Of a DNA stretch of 64,000 nucleotides, positions 28,017 through 37,491 are shown piece by piece. Made by a program: the position numbers and the translations under genes. How positions within the stretch are numbered: position 1 is the stretch's first letter; the number at the start of each line of letters is the position of its first letter. The stretch lies in contig FMTU01000002.1 in NCBI GenBank assembly GCA_900100475.1, positions 62,001 to 126,000 of the forward strand. Direction: 5' to 3'. The DNA is from Sphingobium faniae (GTDB lineage Bacteria; Pseudomonadota; Alphaproteobacteria; Sphingomonadales; Sphingomonadaceae). Under the pieces are notes generated by a model. That model was given only the letters and a program-made list of their open reading frames with translations, ran no database searches and was not told where the DNA came from.

Positions 28017-29021
28017 TCATGTCCCGCGTATCTCCGTCAGCCTGCGCTCCCACGCCAGCGCATGAGTCACGATCTGCTCCAGATCGGCATAACGCGGCTC
28101 CCACGGAAATTCCTTCATGATCGCCCGGTTATCAGAAATCAGCGAGTCAGGATCGCCCGCACGCCGTCCTTCCATCCGCCGCTCGATCGTCAAATTCGTC
28201 ACGCGATCCACCGCGTCCAGTACCTCCAGCACGGAAAAGCCCCGCCCATAGCCGCAATTGAGCAGATAATTCCGCTCCGGCGCACCCATCAACGCCTCCA
28301 GCGCTAGCACATGCGCCGCGGCAAGGTCGGTCACATGGATATAGTCGCGCACCCCCGTTCCGTCGGGCGTATCGAAATCCGTGCCGAACACGCTGACGCC
28401 ATCGCGCTTGCCCAGCGCCGCCTCGACCGCCACCTTGATAAGGTGCGTCGCGCCCGCCGTCGATTGCCCGCTGCGCCCCTGCGGATCGGCCCCCGCCACA
28501 TTGAAATAACGCAGCGCGCAGAAGTTCATGGGATGCGCCGCGCTGACGTCGCGCAGCATATATTCGGTCATCAGCTTCGACATGCCATAGGGGTTGATCG
28601 GCCGCTGCGGCGTCGTCTCTCTGACCGGGCTTTCCTCCGGTATCCCATAGGTCGCCGCAGTCGAGGAGAAGATGAAATGCGGCACGCCCACCCGGACCGC
28701 GCTCTCGATCAGGTCGCGGGTTTTGGCGCTGTTATTATGATAATATTTCAGCGGATTATCGACTGACTCCGGCACCACGACTGAACCTGCGAAATGCATG
28801 ATCGCCTTCACTCCGTGATCCCGCAGCGCCGCCTCCACCAGCGGCTGATCGGCAATATCGCCCCGCACCAGCGGCACCCCTTCGGGCACCGCCCAATCGA
28901 ACCCGGTGACGAGATTGTCGATCACCACCACGCCATAGCCCGCATCTTTCAGCGCCAACACCGCATGGCTGCCGATATAACCGGCCCCGCCCGTCACCAG
29001 AATCGTGGGCTTGTCGCTCAT
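28017..29021 (-). CDS. galE: UDP-glucose 4-epimerase
   Basis: Interconverts UDP-glucose and UDP-galactose for envelope polysaccharides. It is 334 aa. The NAD-binding glycine motif is VTGGAGYIGSHA at the N-terminus, the active-site YxxxK is in NPYGMSKLMTE, and the substrate-side segments NVAGADPQGR and RDYIHVTDLAAAH are present. It starts at an ATG immediately after a stem-loop (29029-29059) that encloses its likely SD. The convergent or same-strand neighbours are not sugar genes, so the exact pathway cannot be read from context. Confidence 0.93.
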   Translation of the reverse strand: MSDKPTILVTGGAGYIGSHAVLALKDAGYGVVVIDNLVTGFDWAVPEGVPLVRGDIADQPLVEAALRDHGVKAIMHFAGSVVVPESVDNPLKYYHNNSAKTRDLIESAVRVGVPHFIFSSTAATYGIPEESPVRETTPQRPINPYGMSKLMTEYMLRDVSAAHPMNFCALRYFNVAGADPQGRSGQSTAGATHLIKVAVEAALGKRDGVSVFGTDFDTPDGTGVRDYIHVTDLAAAHVLALEALMGAPERNYLLNCGYGRGFSVLEVLDAVDRVTNLTIERRMEGRRAGDPDSLISDNRAIMKEFPWEPRYADLEQIVTHALAWERRLTEIRGT

Positions 29022-29028
29022 AGAAAGA

Positions 29029-29059
29029 AGGTCCTCCCGGATATGTTCCGGGAAGACCT
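29029..29059 (-). other. hairpin between fadB and galE, overlapping the galE SD
   Basis: On the minus strand AGGTCTTCCCGGA pairs with TCCGGGAGGACCT (one mismatch), followed by TTCTTTCT and then the galE ATG. It could be the fadAB terminator, but the GGAGG inside the 3' arm is also the best SD for galE, 11 nt from its start. Confidence 0.55.
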
Positions 29060-29089
29060 AGCCGAGGGGGAGGGGGATTGTCAGCCTGT

Positions 29090-31264
29090 TTATGCCGCGG
29101 CGCGGGATGGGGCGGGGCGATAGAAGGTCGCGCCGCTCGCCGCCATCTCCCGCAACTGTTTCGTGGGGGCAAAACGATCGCCATGCGCCGCCGCCAGCCG
29201 GTCCAGCACCGCCACGACATGCACGATGCCCACCGTATCCATATGGCTGAACGGCCCGCCGGTATAAGGCGCGAAGCCCCAGCCGAAGATCGCGCCGATA
29301 TCGCCATCCTCCGGCGTCTCCAGCACTCCTTCCTCGAAGCAGCGCGCGCATTCGACGAGTTGCCGATAGAGCAGCCGCTCCTTCACCGCCTCCACATCGG
29401 GCTGGTCGGCCGCCGGGAACAGTTCCGCCAGCCCCGGCCACAGATGCTTCTTCCCGCCTTCAGGATAGTCATACCATCCCTTGGCGCTCTTGCGTCCCAG
29501 ACGGCCCATTTCGACCATCTGCGCCATCAGTTCGTCGGACCGCTGCGCGACATAGGCGTCGCCCAGTTCCTTCTGCGCGGCGAGCACGATCTTGTTGCCC
29601 AGCTCGATCGACACCTCATCGCCCACGGCCAACGGCCCCACGGGCATGCCCAATTGCCGCCCGCCATTTTCGATCAGCGCCGGATTGATGCCCTCCGCGA
29701 CCATCTCCACGCCCTCCTGCACATAGGTGCCAAAGCAGCGCGACGTATAAAAGCCTCGCGAGTCATTGACGACGATGGGCGTCTTCCTGATCTGCGCCAC
29801 GAAATCGAGCGCCTTGGCGATGGCGGCAGGCCCGGTTTCCTTGCCCAATATGATCTCCACCAGCGGCATCTTTTCCACCGGGGAAAAGAAGTGGATGCCG
29901 ATGAAATTCGCGGGCTTGCTCCACGCCTTCGCCAGCCTGGTGATCGGCAGGGTCGATGTGTTGGAACCGAAGATCACATCCGCGCCCAGCGCTTCCTCGA
30001 CCTTTTTCGTGACTTCCGCCTTAATCGCGACATCCTCGAACACCGCCTCGATCACGAAGTCCGCCCCGGCCAACGCCGCATAGTCGGTCGTCGGCGTCAC
30101 CCGCGCCAGCGTTTCGGCCAGCTTTTCGGGCGTCATGCCCTTGCCCAGCCGTTTCTTGAGCACTTCCTCGACATGCGCCTTGCCCTTTTCGGCATAGGCC
30201 AGATCGCGGTCGAACAGCATCACTTCCATCCCCGCCTGCGCCGCGACGGTGGCGATCCCCGCGCCCATCATCCCCGCGCCCAGCATGGCGAGCTTCTTCG
30301 TCGGCGCCTTGGGCTGGTCCTTGGGACGGCGCGCGCCGCGCTCGGCCGCCTGCTTGTTGACGAACAGGCTGCGGATCATGTTGCTCGCCTGCGGGTCGGC
30401 GGCGACCTTGGCGAAATATTTGCTCTCGACCCTGATCGCCTGGTCGATCGGCAGGATCGCGCCTTCATAGACCGCCGACAGCAAAGCGATGGGCGCATTC
30501 ATGTTGCGCTGCGTCTGCTTGACGGTCATCGGCACCGCGCCCGCCATGGTCTGCACGAAGCCGGGGTTGAAACCGCCCGCGCCGCCGGGGAATTTGAAGC
30601 CCTTCACATCCCATGGCTGGACCGAAGCGGTCGGGTTCGCCTTCACCCATTCTCGCGCCTTTTCGACCGCCGTGCCCTGCGGCACGACCTCATCGACCAC
30701 CTTCAGCATCGCGGCTTCGGCAGGGCGGAACAGCTTGCCCTGCAACATGTACATCAGCGCCGCTTGCACCCCCATCAGGCGCGGCAGCCGCTGCGACCCG
30801 CCGCCGCCGGGGAACAGGCCGATCAGTATTTCGGGCAGGCCAAGCTGCGTCTTGCTGCTGTCCCCCACCACGCGTCGGTGACAGGCCATCGCCAGTTCGA
30901 AACCGCCGCCCACGCAGGTGCCCTCAATCGCGCAGGCAACCGGCTTGCCGCAGGTTTCCAGACGGCGGAACAACTGGTTCAGCACGAAAACCTTGTCGAA
31001 AATATCGGCGGGGGAGGGGCGCTGCCCTTCCGCGCTGGCCAGCATCGCCCCGAAAAATTTCAGGTCCATGCCGGCCATGAAGCCGCTGTCCTTGCCCGAC
31101 GCGATCACCGCGCCCTTGATGCCGTCTTCCGAAGCGATGCGCGTGATCGCAGCGTCCAGATCGGCGATGAAGTCCGGGCCGATGACGTTCATCGACTGGC
31201 CCGGCACGTCGATGGTCAGCGTGGCGATGCCGTCGCCGTCAATGTCGAAGCGGATGCTGTTCAT
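29090..31264 (-). CDS. fadB: multifunctional fatty-acid oxidation protein: enoyl-CoA hydratase / 3-hydroxyacyl-CoA dehydrogenase
   Basis: Alpha subunit of the beta-oxidation complex, 724 aa. Residues about 1-190 form a crotonase domain (oxyanion loop segments [11 protein letters not shown] and [14 protein letters not shown]). About 310-490 is the NAD-binding 3-hydroxyacyl-CoA dehydrogenase domain ([36 protein letters not shown]). The rest is its dimerisation domain, with [16 protein letters not shown]. It is the FadJ-like arrangement. The gene follows fadA by 21 nt on the same strand, so the two are co-transcribed. Confidence 0.92.
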   Translation of the reverse strand: MNSIRFDIDGDGIATLTIDVPGQSMNVIGPDFIADLDAAITRIASEDGIKGAVIASGKDSGFMAGMDLKFFGAMLASAEGQRPSPADIFDKVFVLNQLFRRLETCGKPVACAIEGTCVGGGFELAMACHRRVVGDSSKTQLGLPEILIGLFPGGGGSQRLPRLMGVQAALMYMLQGKLFRPAEAAMLKVVDEVVPQGTAVEKAREWVKANPTASVQPWDVKGFKFPGGAGGFNPGFVQTMAGAVPMTVKQTQRNMNAPIALLSAVYEGAILPIDQAIRVESKYFAKVAADPQASNMIRSLFVNKQAAERGARRPKDQPKAPTKKLAMLGAGMMGAGIATVAAQAGMEVMLFDRDLAYAEKGKAHVEEVLKKRLGKGMTPEKLAETLARVTPTTDYAALAGADFVIEAVFEDVAIKAEVTKKVEEALGADVIFGSNTSTLPITRLAKAWSKPANFIGIHFFSPVEKMPLVEIILGKETGPAAIAKALDFVAQIRKTPIVVNDSRGFYTSRCFGTYVQEGVEMVAEGINPALIENGGRQLGMPVGPLAVGDEVSIELGNKIVLAAQKELGDAYVAQRSDELMAQMVEMGRLGRKSAKGWYDYPEGGKKHLWPGLAELFPAADQPDVEAVKERLLYRQLVECARCFEEGVLETPEDGDIGAIFGWGFAPYTGGPFSHMDTVGIVHVVAVLDRLAAAHGDRFAPTKQLREMAASGATFYRPAPSRAAA

Positions 31265-31285
31265 ATCGTCTCTCCTGATCCCGCC

Positions 31286-32494
31286 TTACAGCCGCTCGAT
31301 GATGGTGCCGGTGCCCATGCCCGCGCCCACGCACAGGTTGATGAGCGCCGTGCCCTTGCCCGACCGTTCCAGTTCATCCAGCGCCGTGCCCAGCACCATC
31401 GCGCCGGTCGCGCCCAGTGGGTGCCCCATGGCGATCGCGCCGCCATTGACGTTGATCTGGCCATGGTCGAGCTTCATCGCCTGCATGTAGCGCAGCACGA
31501 CCGCGGCAAAGGCTTCGTTGAGTTCCCAAAGGTCGATGTCCGCCGCGCTCATCCCGGCGCGCTTGAGCAGCTTGCCCGCCACGAACTCCGGCCCGGTCAG
31601 CATGATCAGCGGCTCTGACCCGATGGAGGCCGCCGCCCGGATGCGGGCGCGGGGTTTCAGGCCATATTTCTCGCCCATCGCCTTGCTGCCGACCAGCACC
31701 GCCGCCGCGCCGTCCACGATGCCGGAACTGTTGCCCGCATGGTGGACATGATTGACTTTCTCCAGTTCCGGGTAACGCAACAGCGCCACCGCATCGAAAC
31801 CCGGCATCTCCTCGCCCAGCGCCGCGAAGCTGGGCTTGAGCGCCGCGAGGCTCTGCATGGACGCATCGGGCCGCATATGTTCGTCATGGTCCAGCACCAC
31901 GCGCCCGATCACATCCTTCACCGGCACGATGGATTTGGCGAAGCGCCCTTCGTCCCACGCCATTTTGGCGCGCTTCTGGCTCTCGACCGCATAGGCATCC
32001 ACATCGTCGCGGGAAAAGCCGAATTTGGTCGCGATCACGTCCGCGCCGATGCCCTGCGGCGCGAAATAGGTCTTGTAGGCGACGGAAGGATCCATCGCCC
32101 ATGCCCCGCCGTCCGAAGCCATCGGCACCCGGCTCATGGATTCGACCCCGCCCGCGACGGCAAAGCCCGCTTCGCCCGACACGACCTTGGCCGCCGCCAT
32201 GTTCACGGCTTCCAGGCCGGACGCGCAGAAGCGGTTGATCTGCACTCCGGGGACGGTCTGGTCATAATCGGCGTTCAGCGCCGCGACGCGCGCGATGTCC
32301 GCGCCCTGCTCTCCCACCGGACTGACGCAACCCAGGATCACGTCATCGACATCGGCGGTGTCGATGGGGTTCCGGTCGCGCACCGCCTCCAGCATCTGCG
32401 TCGCAAGCTGGATGGGGGTGATCTCATGCAGCGATCCGTCGGCCTTGCCCCTGCCGCGAGGCGTCTTGACGGCGTCGTAAATATAGGCTTCCAT
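31286..32494 (-). CDS. fadA: acetyl-CoA acyltransferase (3-ketoacyl-CoA thiolase)
   Basis: Thiolytic cleavage of 3-ketoacyl-CoA, last step of beta-oxidation. It is 402 aa. The active cysteine is C90 in [12 protein letters not shown], and the C-terminal HPLGATGAM and [11 protein letters not shown] motifs are complete. The sequence differs clearly from PhaA in this window, and the fadB partner follows 21 nt downstream. A perfect 7-nt inverted repeat with a 2-nt centre lies 48 nt upstream of the start codon, so regulation by a fatty-acid or acyl-CoA-responsive factor is likely. Confidence 0.92.
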   Translation of the reverse strand: MEAYIYDAVKTPRGRGKADGSLHEITPIQLATQMLEAVRDRNPIDTADVDDVILGCVSPVGEQGADIARVAALNADYDQTVPGVQINRFCASGLEAVNMAAAKVVSGEAGFAVAGGVESMSRVPMASDGGAWAMDPSVAYKTYFAPQGIGADVIATKFGFSRDDVDAYAVESQKRAKMAWDEGRFAKSIVPVKDVIGRVVLDHDEHMRPDASMQSLAALKPSFAALGEEMPGFDAVALLRYPELEKVNHVHHAGNSSGIVDGAAAVLVGSKAMGEKYGLKPRARIRAAASIGSEPLIMLTGPEFVAGKLLKRAGMSAADIDLWELNEAFAAVVLRYMQAMKLDHGQINVNGGAIAMGHPLGATGAMVLGTALDELERSGKGTALINLCVGAGMGTGTIIERL

Positions 32495-32541
32495 GGATAT
32501 TCCTCTCCGCTGATCACGGCTGCGCTCACACCCCAGATGTA

Positions 32542-32557
32542 TTTACGTTTACGTAAA
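32542..32557. promoter_or_regulatory. palindromic operator upstream of fadA
   Basis: TTTACGT-TT-ACGTAAA is a perfect inverted repeat (7+2+7) centred about 55 nt before the fadA ATG. From memory it resembles sites described for MerR-family LiuR-type regulators of acyl-CoA and branched-chain degradation in proteobacteria; this match is not verified. No regulator gene is nearby. Confidence 0.65.
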
Positions 32558-32693
32558 GTGCAAGCAGAACATGCCCGGTCCCGCCTGCCGTAGGGGCAAC
32601 AGTCTAACGCAAAACCCGTTCCCTTTCCTGAATTCGCGATCCCGCCCGATTCGCCGATTTGACGCCCCTGTCATTTTCCGCTTCATCTCCCCT

Positions 32694-34355
32694 GTGTCCG
32701 AAGCCGATTCCCCACCTGCTCCGTCCCCCCTTTCCATCCCGATCTTCCGCGCGGTCTGGCTCGCCAGCCTCTCATCGAATTTCGGGGGCCTGATACAGTC
32801 GGTCGGCGCGGCATGGATGATGACCTCGCTTTCCGGATCGTCCATGATGGTCGCGCTGGTGCCCGCCGCGACGACGCTTCCCATCATGCTGCTCTCGCTC
32901 TGGGCCGGGGCGGTCGCGGACAATCTGGAACGGCGCAAGGTGATGCTGGTCTGCCAGTGTTTCATGCTGGTCGTGTCGACGGTCCTTGCCCTTGTTGCCT
33001 GGCGTGGCCTGTTGACGCCATGGAGCCTGCTGGGCCTCACCTTCCTGATCGGCTGCGCGACCGCGGTGAACGGTCCCGCATGGCAGGCGTCGGTCGGGGA
33101 TATGGTGCCCCGTCTGGTGCTGCCCAATGCGGTGAGTTTCAACGCCATGGGTTTCAACCTGGCGCGCAGCACGGGGCCAGCGCTGGGCGGCGTGATCGTC
33201 GCTGCGGCGGGGGCAGCGGCGGCGTTTCTGATCAACGCGGTCAGTTATGTCCCGCTGATCGCGGTTCTGTGGCGCTGGCGGCCGGAGAGGGCGCCGCAAC
33301 TCCTCCCCCGCGAGCGGCTTGGCCTCGCGATGCGCGCCGGGGTGCGCTATGTCGCGATGTCGCCCAATATCCAGCGCGTGCTGCTGCGCGCGCTGGTCTT
33401 CGGTTTCGGCGCGGCGGCGGTGTCGGCCCTGATGCCGCTGGTGGCGCGGGATCTGCTGGCGGGCAGCGCGCTCACCTTCGGTCTGCTCAGCGGGGCCTTC
33501 GGCATTGGCGCGGTGGGCGCCGCGCTCGTGACGAGCAAGTTGAGGAGGCGCTTTTCCGTCGAGCAGATCGTGCAATTGGGCGCTTTCAGCCTGGCGGCGG
33601 GGCTCGCGATCATCAGCATGAGCGGTTGGCTGGTGCTGGCGCTGCCGGGCTATCTGCTGGGTGGCGCAGGCTGGGTGCTGGCGCTCGCCACTTTCAATGC
33701 GTCGGTCCAGATGGCCGCCCCGCGTTGGGTCGTCGCTCGCGCGGTCGCGCTCTATCAGATGGTCGCCTTCGGCGCGATGGCAGGAGGCGCATGGATATTC
33801 GGCGTGATCGCGGAGAGCCATGGCGTGGTGGCGGCGCTCCATGGGGCGGCGGCGGCGCAGGTGCTGACGATGCTGATCGGGCTGATCCGCCCCTTGCCGC
33901 AGACGGGCGACGATAATCTGGACCTCCAGAATCTCTGGCGCGAACCGGAAACGGCGGTGCCGGTGGAAGCGCGCAGCGGCCCGGTGGTGGTGACGATCGA
34001 ATATCGCATCCCGCCTGGTTCGATCGTGCCGTTCCTGACGGCGATGAGTGAGCGCCGTCGGATCAGGCGGCGCGATGGCGCCCATGGCTGGTCATTGTTG
34101 CGCGATCTGGGCGATCCGCAATTGTGGGTGGAACGCTATCATGTGTCGACCTGGCTCGATTATGTGCGGCATAATCAGCGTCGCACTGTCGCGGATCTGG
34201 CCAATAGCGAAGCGATCCGCGTTCTGCACCGCGGTCCCAGGCCGCCGGTCGTCCATCGCATGCTGGAGCGGCAGACGGGGTCGTTGCCGCTGAGCCGTGC
34301 GCCCGATCCGCGCGAAATGGGCGATCCGATGACGGACCCCACCCGATCGAGTTGA
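32694..34355 (+). CDS. MFS transporter with C-terminal monooxygenase-like domain
   Basis: About 553 aa from a GTG at 32694; an ATG at 32571 is possible but adds 41 residues of non-family character. Residues about 15-415 carry 10-12 hydrophobic helices of the major facilitator fold (MFS_3/enterobactin-exporter-like: WLASLSSNFGGLIQSVGAAWMM; GAVADNLERRKVML). After about residue 430 there is an extra soluble region, VTIEYRIPPGSIVPFLTAM ... RRRDGAHGW ... VERYHVSTWLDYVRHN. It looks like an antibiotic-biosynthesis-monooxygenase (dimeric alpha-beta barrel) domain. Substrate is unknown. The stop codon abuts that of the convergent nucleotidyltransferase (TGATCA). Confidence 0.82.
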   Translation: MSEADSPPAPSPLSIPIFRAVWLASLSSNFGGLIQSVGAAWMMTSLSGSSMMVALVPAATTLPIMLLSLWAGAVADNLERRKVMLVCQCFMLVVSTVLALVAWRGLLTPWSLLGLTFLIGCATAVNGPAWQASVGDMVPRLVLPNAVSFNAMGFNLARSTGPALGGVIVAAAGAAAAFLINAVSYVPLIAVLWRWRPERAPQLLPRERLGLAMRAGVRYVAMSPNIQRVLLRALVFGFGAAAVSALMPLVARDLLAGSALTFGLLSGAFGIGAVGAALVTSKLRRRFSVEQIVQLGAFSLAAGLAIISMSGWLVLALPGYLLGGAGWVLALATFNASVQMAAPRWVVARAVALYQMVAFGAMAGGAWIFGVIAESHGVVAALHGAAAAQVLTMLIGLIRPLPQTGDDNLDLQNLWREPETAVPVEARSGPVVVTIEYRIPPGSIVPFLTAMSERRRIRRRDGAHGWSLLRDLGDPQLWVERYHVSTWLDYVRHNQRRTVADLANSEAIRVLHRGPRPPVVHRMLERQTGSLPLSRAPDPREMGDPMTDPTRSS

Positions 34356-34955
34356 TCACCCTCCGGGAGGAGTTTGCGAATCGGCCAGATCTTGCGGCGT
34401 GTCGATATCCCGCAGCAGATTGCCGTGGGTTTCGATCTGGACACCGTGGCTCAACAGCACCCGTGCGCCCTGATCGCCGCGCAGCGCCCGCAACTCGCCG
34501 AAATGCTTGCGGCCGATGAAGGCAGGCGGGGATGAAGAGAAGCCGTCGGTGCTGGCAATGACGGACCGGATATCCGTCGCCGCAAGGCACAGGCGATTAT
34601 AATGGGTCTGCGGCACGTCAGGCATGTCGGCCAGACATATAAGGATGCCGCGAACCCGCTTCATCGGCATGATGTGCTCGATGGCGCGCACGATGCTGCC
34701 GGAAATGCCTTCTTCGGGTCGTTCGTTGACGAGGATGGTGTAGCCGCGCCGTTCCAGCTTCCGGTGGATGACGGGCGCCTGCACGGCAGGCCGGACCACT
34801 GCCACCAGTTCCGCGAAGGCCATGGAAGCCACCGTCTCCATCGCATGCTGCACCACGGGCTTGCCGCGCAGCATGGCCATCAGTTTGTCCTCTTCGCCAA
34901 ACCGGGACGATGTGCCCGCCGCCAGCAATATCGCCGCGATCTGTTCAGTACGCAT
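34356..34955 (-). CDS. MobA-like nucleotidyltransferase (molybdenum cofactor cytidylyl/guanylyltransferase family)
   Basis: A 199-aa NTP-transferase with the N-terminal nucleotide-binding signature AAILLAAGTSSRFGEEDKL and the VVQHAMETV and LADMPDVPQTHY segments of the MobA/MocA family. In that family the enzymes add CMP or GMP to molybdopterin for xanthine-dehydrogenase-type enzymes. No molybdoenzyme or XdhC-like gene is adjacent, so the partner is unknown. The stop codon directly abuts the convergent MFS stop, and the gene diverges from folE. Confidence 0.8.
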   Translation of the reverse strand: MRTEQIAAILLAAGTSSRFGEEDKLMAMLRGKPVVQHAMETVASMAFAELVAVVRPAVQAPVIHRKLERRGYTILVNERPEEGISGSIVRAIEHIMPMKRVRGILICLADMPDVPQTHYNRLCLAATDIRSVIASTDGFSSSPPAFIGRKHFGELRALRGDQGARVLLSHGVQIETHGNLLRDIDTPQDLADSQTPPGG

Positions 34956-35107
34956 GAAAGGCCGGAAGGGATGACATGTGCTTGATCAAGGCTCCTTGGG
35001 CGGCGGATTGCCATTGCGGCAGCCTTGAGTCCAGCATGCCGGAAAGGGGCTGGCCTTCGCGGGGGCAAGAGGCCATATGCAGGGCCGAAAGCAAGGAGTG
35101 GTTTTTC

Positions 35108-35716
35108 ATGGACTATGATCCCGACGCGGAAACGGTGGGAGAATCCGTCAAGGAGCCGGTTCCGGCCGAGGTGTCCGAAGCGATCCGCACACTGATCAGA
35201 TGGTCGGGCGACGATCCGCGGCGCGAAGGGCTGATGGAAACGCCCGAGCGCGTCGCCCGCGCCTGGAGGGAATATTGCCGCGGCTATGGCGACGATCCGG
35301 CCTATCATCTGTCCCGCATCTTTCACGAGGTGGGCGGCTATGACGATGTCGTGCTGCTCAAAGACATTCCGTTCCAGTCGCATTGCGAACATCATATGGC
35401 GCCGATCGTCGGGCGGGCGCATATCGCCTATCTGCCGGGCGACTATGTCGTGGGCATATCGAAGCTGGCGCGCGTCCTTCATGCCTTCGCTCACCGTTTG
35501 CAGGTTCAGGAGCGGCTGACGTCCGAAGTCGCCAACTGCATCTGGGAAAATCTGAAGCCGCAAGGGGTCGCCGTGGTGATCGAAGCGACGCATGGCTGCA
35601 TGACCGGCCGTGGCGTGCGGACGCCCGATGTCCTGATGAAGACCAGCCGCATGCTCGGCGTTTTCCGCGACGATGAGAAGAGTCGCGAGGAAGTGCTGAA
35701 ACTCATCGCATCGTGA
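35108..35716 (+). CDS. folE: GTP cyclohydrolase I
   Basis: Converts GTP to 7,8-dihydroneopterin triphosphate, first step of folate/pterin synthesis. It is 202 aa from the ATG at 35108, with AAGGAG 9 nt upstream. Zinc ligands are C93 and H96 in QSHCEHHMAP, and C164 in THGCMTGRGV. The LARVLHAFAHRLQVQERLT signature is present, as is the C-terminal SRMLGVF. The stop overlaps the next start (GTGA), coupling it to a short-chain reductase of pteridine-reductase type. Confidence 0.94.
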   Translation: MDYDPDAETVGESVKEPVPAEVSEAIRTLIRWSGDDPRREGLMETPERVARAWREYCRGYGDDPAYHLSRIFHEVGGYDDVVLLKDIPFQSHCEHHMAPIVGRAHIAYLPGDYVVGISKLARVLHAFAHRLQVQERLTSEVANCIWENLKPQGVAVVIEATHGCMTGRGVRTPDVLMKTSRMLGVFRDDEKSREEVLKLIAS

Positions 35717-36549
35717 GCGGGAGCGATCCGACCTACCGTCCGCTGGGACGCGCGCGATCCCAAGGGGAGGGGGGCGCCGCCCCTCTTGCGGGCAAGCGGC
35801 TGGCGCTGGTCACTGGCGGGCACAGGCGGCTGGGCGCGCATATCGCCGCCGCCTTCGCCAGGGAGGGGTTTTCGCTCGCCATCCATGGCAGCCACGATAC
35901 GCGGCTCGATTCCCATCTGGCGCTGGCGCTGGAAGAGAATGGAACCGAGTGGGAAGGCTTCGTCGCCGATTTTTCCGATCCCGAAGGTGCGGAGGAATTG
36001 ATCGGTAAGGTGGCGGAACGCTTCGGCCGCCCGCCGGACGTGCTGGTGAACGGCGCGGCCCTGTTCGGTCAGGACCGGCTGAGCGATGTGACGGCCGACG
36101 ATCTGATGCGGCATTATGCCGTCAACTGCGCCGCGCCCGCCCTGCTGACAAAGGCCTTCGCCATGGTGCCTGCCGGCACGGCCGACCGGTGCATCGTCAA
36201 TATCCTCGACCAGCGGATTGATCATCCGCATGAGGATCAACTGGCCTATACTCTGTCCAAACTGGCGCTGGCGGGCCTGACCCGATTGAGCGCGAGCAAC
36301 CTGGCTCCCCGGATCAGGGTGAATGCGGTGGCGCCGGGTCTCACCATTCCGACGACCGATTATGACGAGGCGCAGATGGAGCGGCTGGAGGCGCTGATGC
36401 CGCTCCATCGCCTGCCGCAGCCGGAACAGATCGCCGAAGCCGTGTTGTATCTGGCGCGGGCGACGGCCGTGACGGACCAGACCCTCTATATCGACGCAGG
36501 CGCGCATATGCGCGGTTATGACCGGGATTTCATGCATTTGTGCCGGTAA
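35713..36549 (+). CDS. FolM-like short-chain dehydrogenase (dihydromonapterin/dihydrofolate reductase type)
   Basis: A 278-aa SDR starting at a GTG that overlaps the folE stop by 4 nt. The cofactor motif is TGGHRRLG, the TGxxxRxG variant with arginine seen in pteridine reductases and FolM, rather than the common TGxxxGIG; GSHD follows strand two. The catalytic Tyr and Lys are Y179 and K183 (YTLSK), and RIRVNAVAPG is present. Residues 1-24 form a non-conserved leader. Together with folE this suggests reduction of dihydropterins with NADPH. The substrate is inferred from motif and linkage, not proven. Confidence 0.78.
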   Translation: MSGSDPTYRPLGRARSQGEGGAAPLAGKRLALVTGGHRRLGAHIAAAFAREGFSLAIHGSHDTRLDSHLALALEENGTEWEGFVADFSDPEGAEELIGKVAERFGRPPDVLVNGAALFGQDRLSDVTADDLMRHYAVNCAAPALLTKAFAMVPAGTADRCIVNILDQRIDHPHEDQLAYTLSKLALAGLTRLSASNLAPRIRVNAVAPGLTIPTTDYDEAQMERLEALMPLHRLPQPEQIAEAVLYLARATAVTDQTLYIDAGAHMRGYDRDFMHLCR

Positions 36550-36651
36550 GGCCTGCGACTTTGCAGAGCCTTTTCGGTGGCGGCCGCCCCGGAGCGAATC
36601 TAGAGCGAAGACATTTGGGAACGCGGCTTTTCAGATCGAAGGGAGACAGTG

Positions 36652-37428
36652 ATGGCCTATGAAACGATTTTGGTGGAACAGCGTGAAGCGGTGACGCTCA
36701 TCACGTTGAACCGTCCGCAGGCGCTCAACGCTCTGAATACACAGGTTCTGGCCGATCTCAGCGCGGCTTTCGCCACTTATGACGCCGATCGGACGCAACG
36801 CTGCGCGGTGCTGACCGGCAGTGAAAAGGCTTTCGCGGCGGGCGCCGACATCAAGGAAATGGTCGATAAACCCGCCGCCGACTTCTTTCTGGAGGATTTC
36901 TTCTCCGGCTGGCAGTCGAATGTTGTCTCCACCCGCAAGCCATGGATCGCGGCGGTGGCGGGCTTCGCCTTGGGTGGCGGATGCGAACTGGCGATGATGG
37001 CCGACTTCATCATTGCTGCCGACACGGCCAAATTCGGTCAGCCCGAAATCAAGCTGGGCGTGGCTCCCGGCATGGGCGGATCGCAGCGCCTGACCCGCGC
37101 TGTCGGCAAGGCAAAGGCGATGGAAATGTGCCTGACCGGCCGGATGATGGACGCGCAGGAAGCCGAGCGCGCCGGTCTGGTTGCGCGGATCGTTCCGGCT
37201 GCGGACATGCTGGGCGATGCCCTGAAGACCGCCGAGACCATTGCTTCCATGCCTCCGATGGCAACGATGGTGAACAAGGAGATGGTCAACATCGCCTTCG
37301 AAACGGGGCTGGCGCAGGGATTGCTGACCGAGCGCCGCCTGTTCCAGATCCTGACCGCGACGGAAGACAAGAGGGAAGGGATGACCGCCTTCGTGGACAA
37401 GCGTCCCGGCGTGTGGAAGGGGCGCTGA
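36652..37428 (+). CDS. enoyl-CoA hydratase
   Basis: A 258-aa crotonase-family protein that hydrates 2-enoyl-CoA. The oxyanion segments are [11 protein letters not shown] and [14 protein letters not shown]. The catalytic glutamates lie in [20 protein letters not shown], and both positions are kept, so hydratase activity is expected. GTG and ATG are adjacent (36649/36652); I take the ATG because GGGAGA is then correctly spaced. It stands alone between folE-SDR and a methyltransferase; a hairpin at 37438-37477 follows. Its substrate chain length cannot be told. Confidence 0.9.
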   Translation: MAYETILVEQREAVTLITLNRPQALNALNTQVLADLSAAFATYDADRTQRCAVLTGSEKAFAAGADIKEMVDKPAADFFLEDFFSGWQSNVVSTRKPWIAAVAGFALGGGCELAMMADFIIAADTAKFGQPEIKLGVAPGMGGSQRLTRAVGKAKAMEMCLTGRMMDAQEAERAGLVARIVPAADMLGDALKTAETIASMPPMATMVNKEMVNIAFETGLAQGLLTERRLFQILTATEDKREGMTAFVDKRPGVWKGR

Positions 37429-37437
37429 TCCGCCATT

Positions 37438-37477
37438 GGCCCGCATGATCCATCGGAAACGGGCAGATCATGCGGGC
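37438..37477 (+). terminator. hairpin after enoyl-CoA hydratase
   Basis: GCCCGCATGATC-like left arm and GATCATGCGGGC-like right arm give a stem of about 12 bp with a 15-nt loop, starting 10 nt after the stop codon. The following CTGCCATTTT has only four T residues, so it is a moderate terminator candidate. Confidence 0.5.
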
Positions 37478-37491
37478 TGCCATTTTATCGC

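Noticed and set aside
29078..31618. 846-codon open frame on the plus strand opposite fadB
   Set aside because: Exact antisense shadow of fadB and part of fadA; high GC keeps it open. The protein is rich in R, H, Q and D with no family features. Similar shadows lie opposite pccA, proS, cobA-astD and the GGDEF gene.
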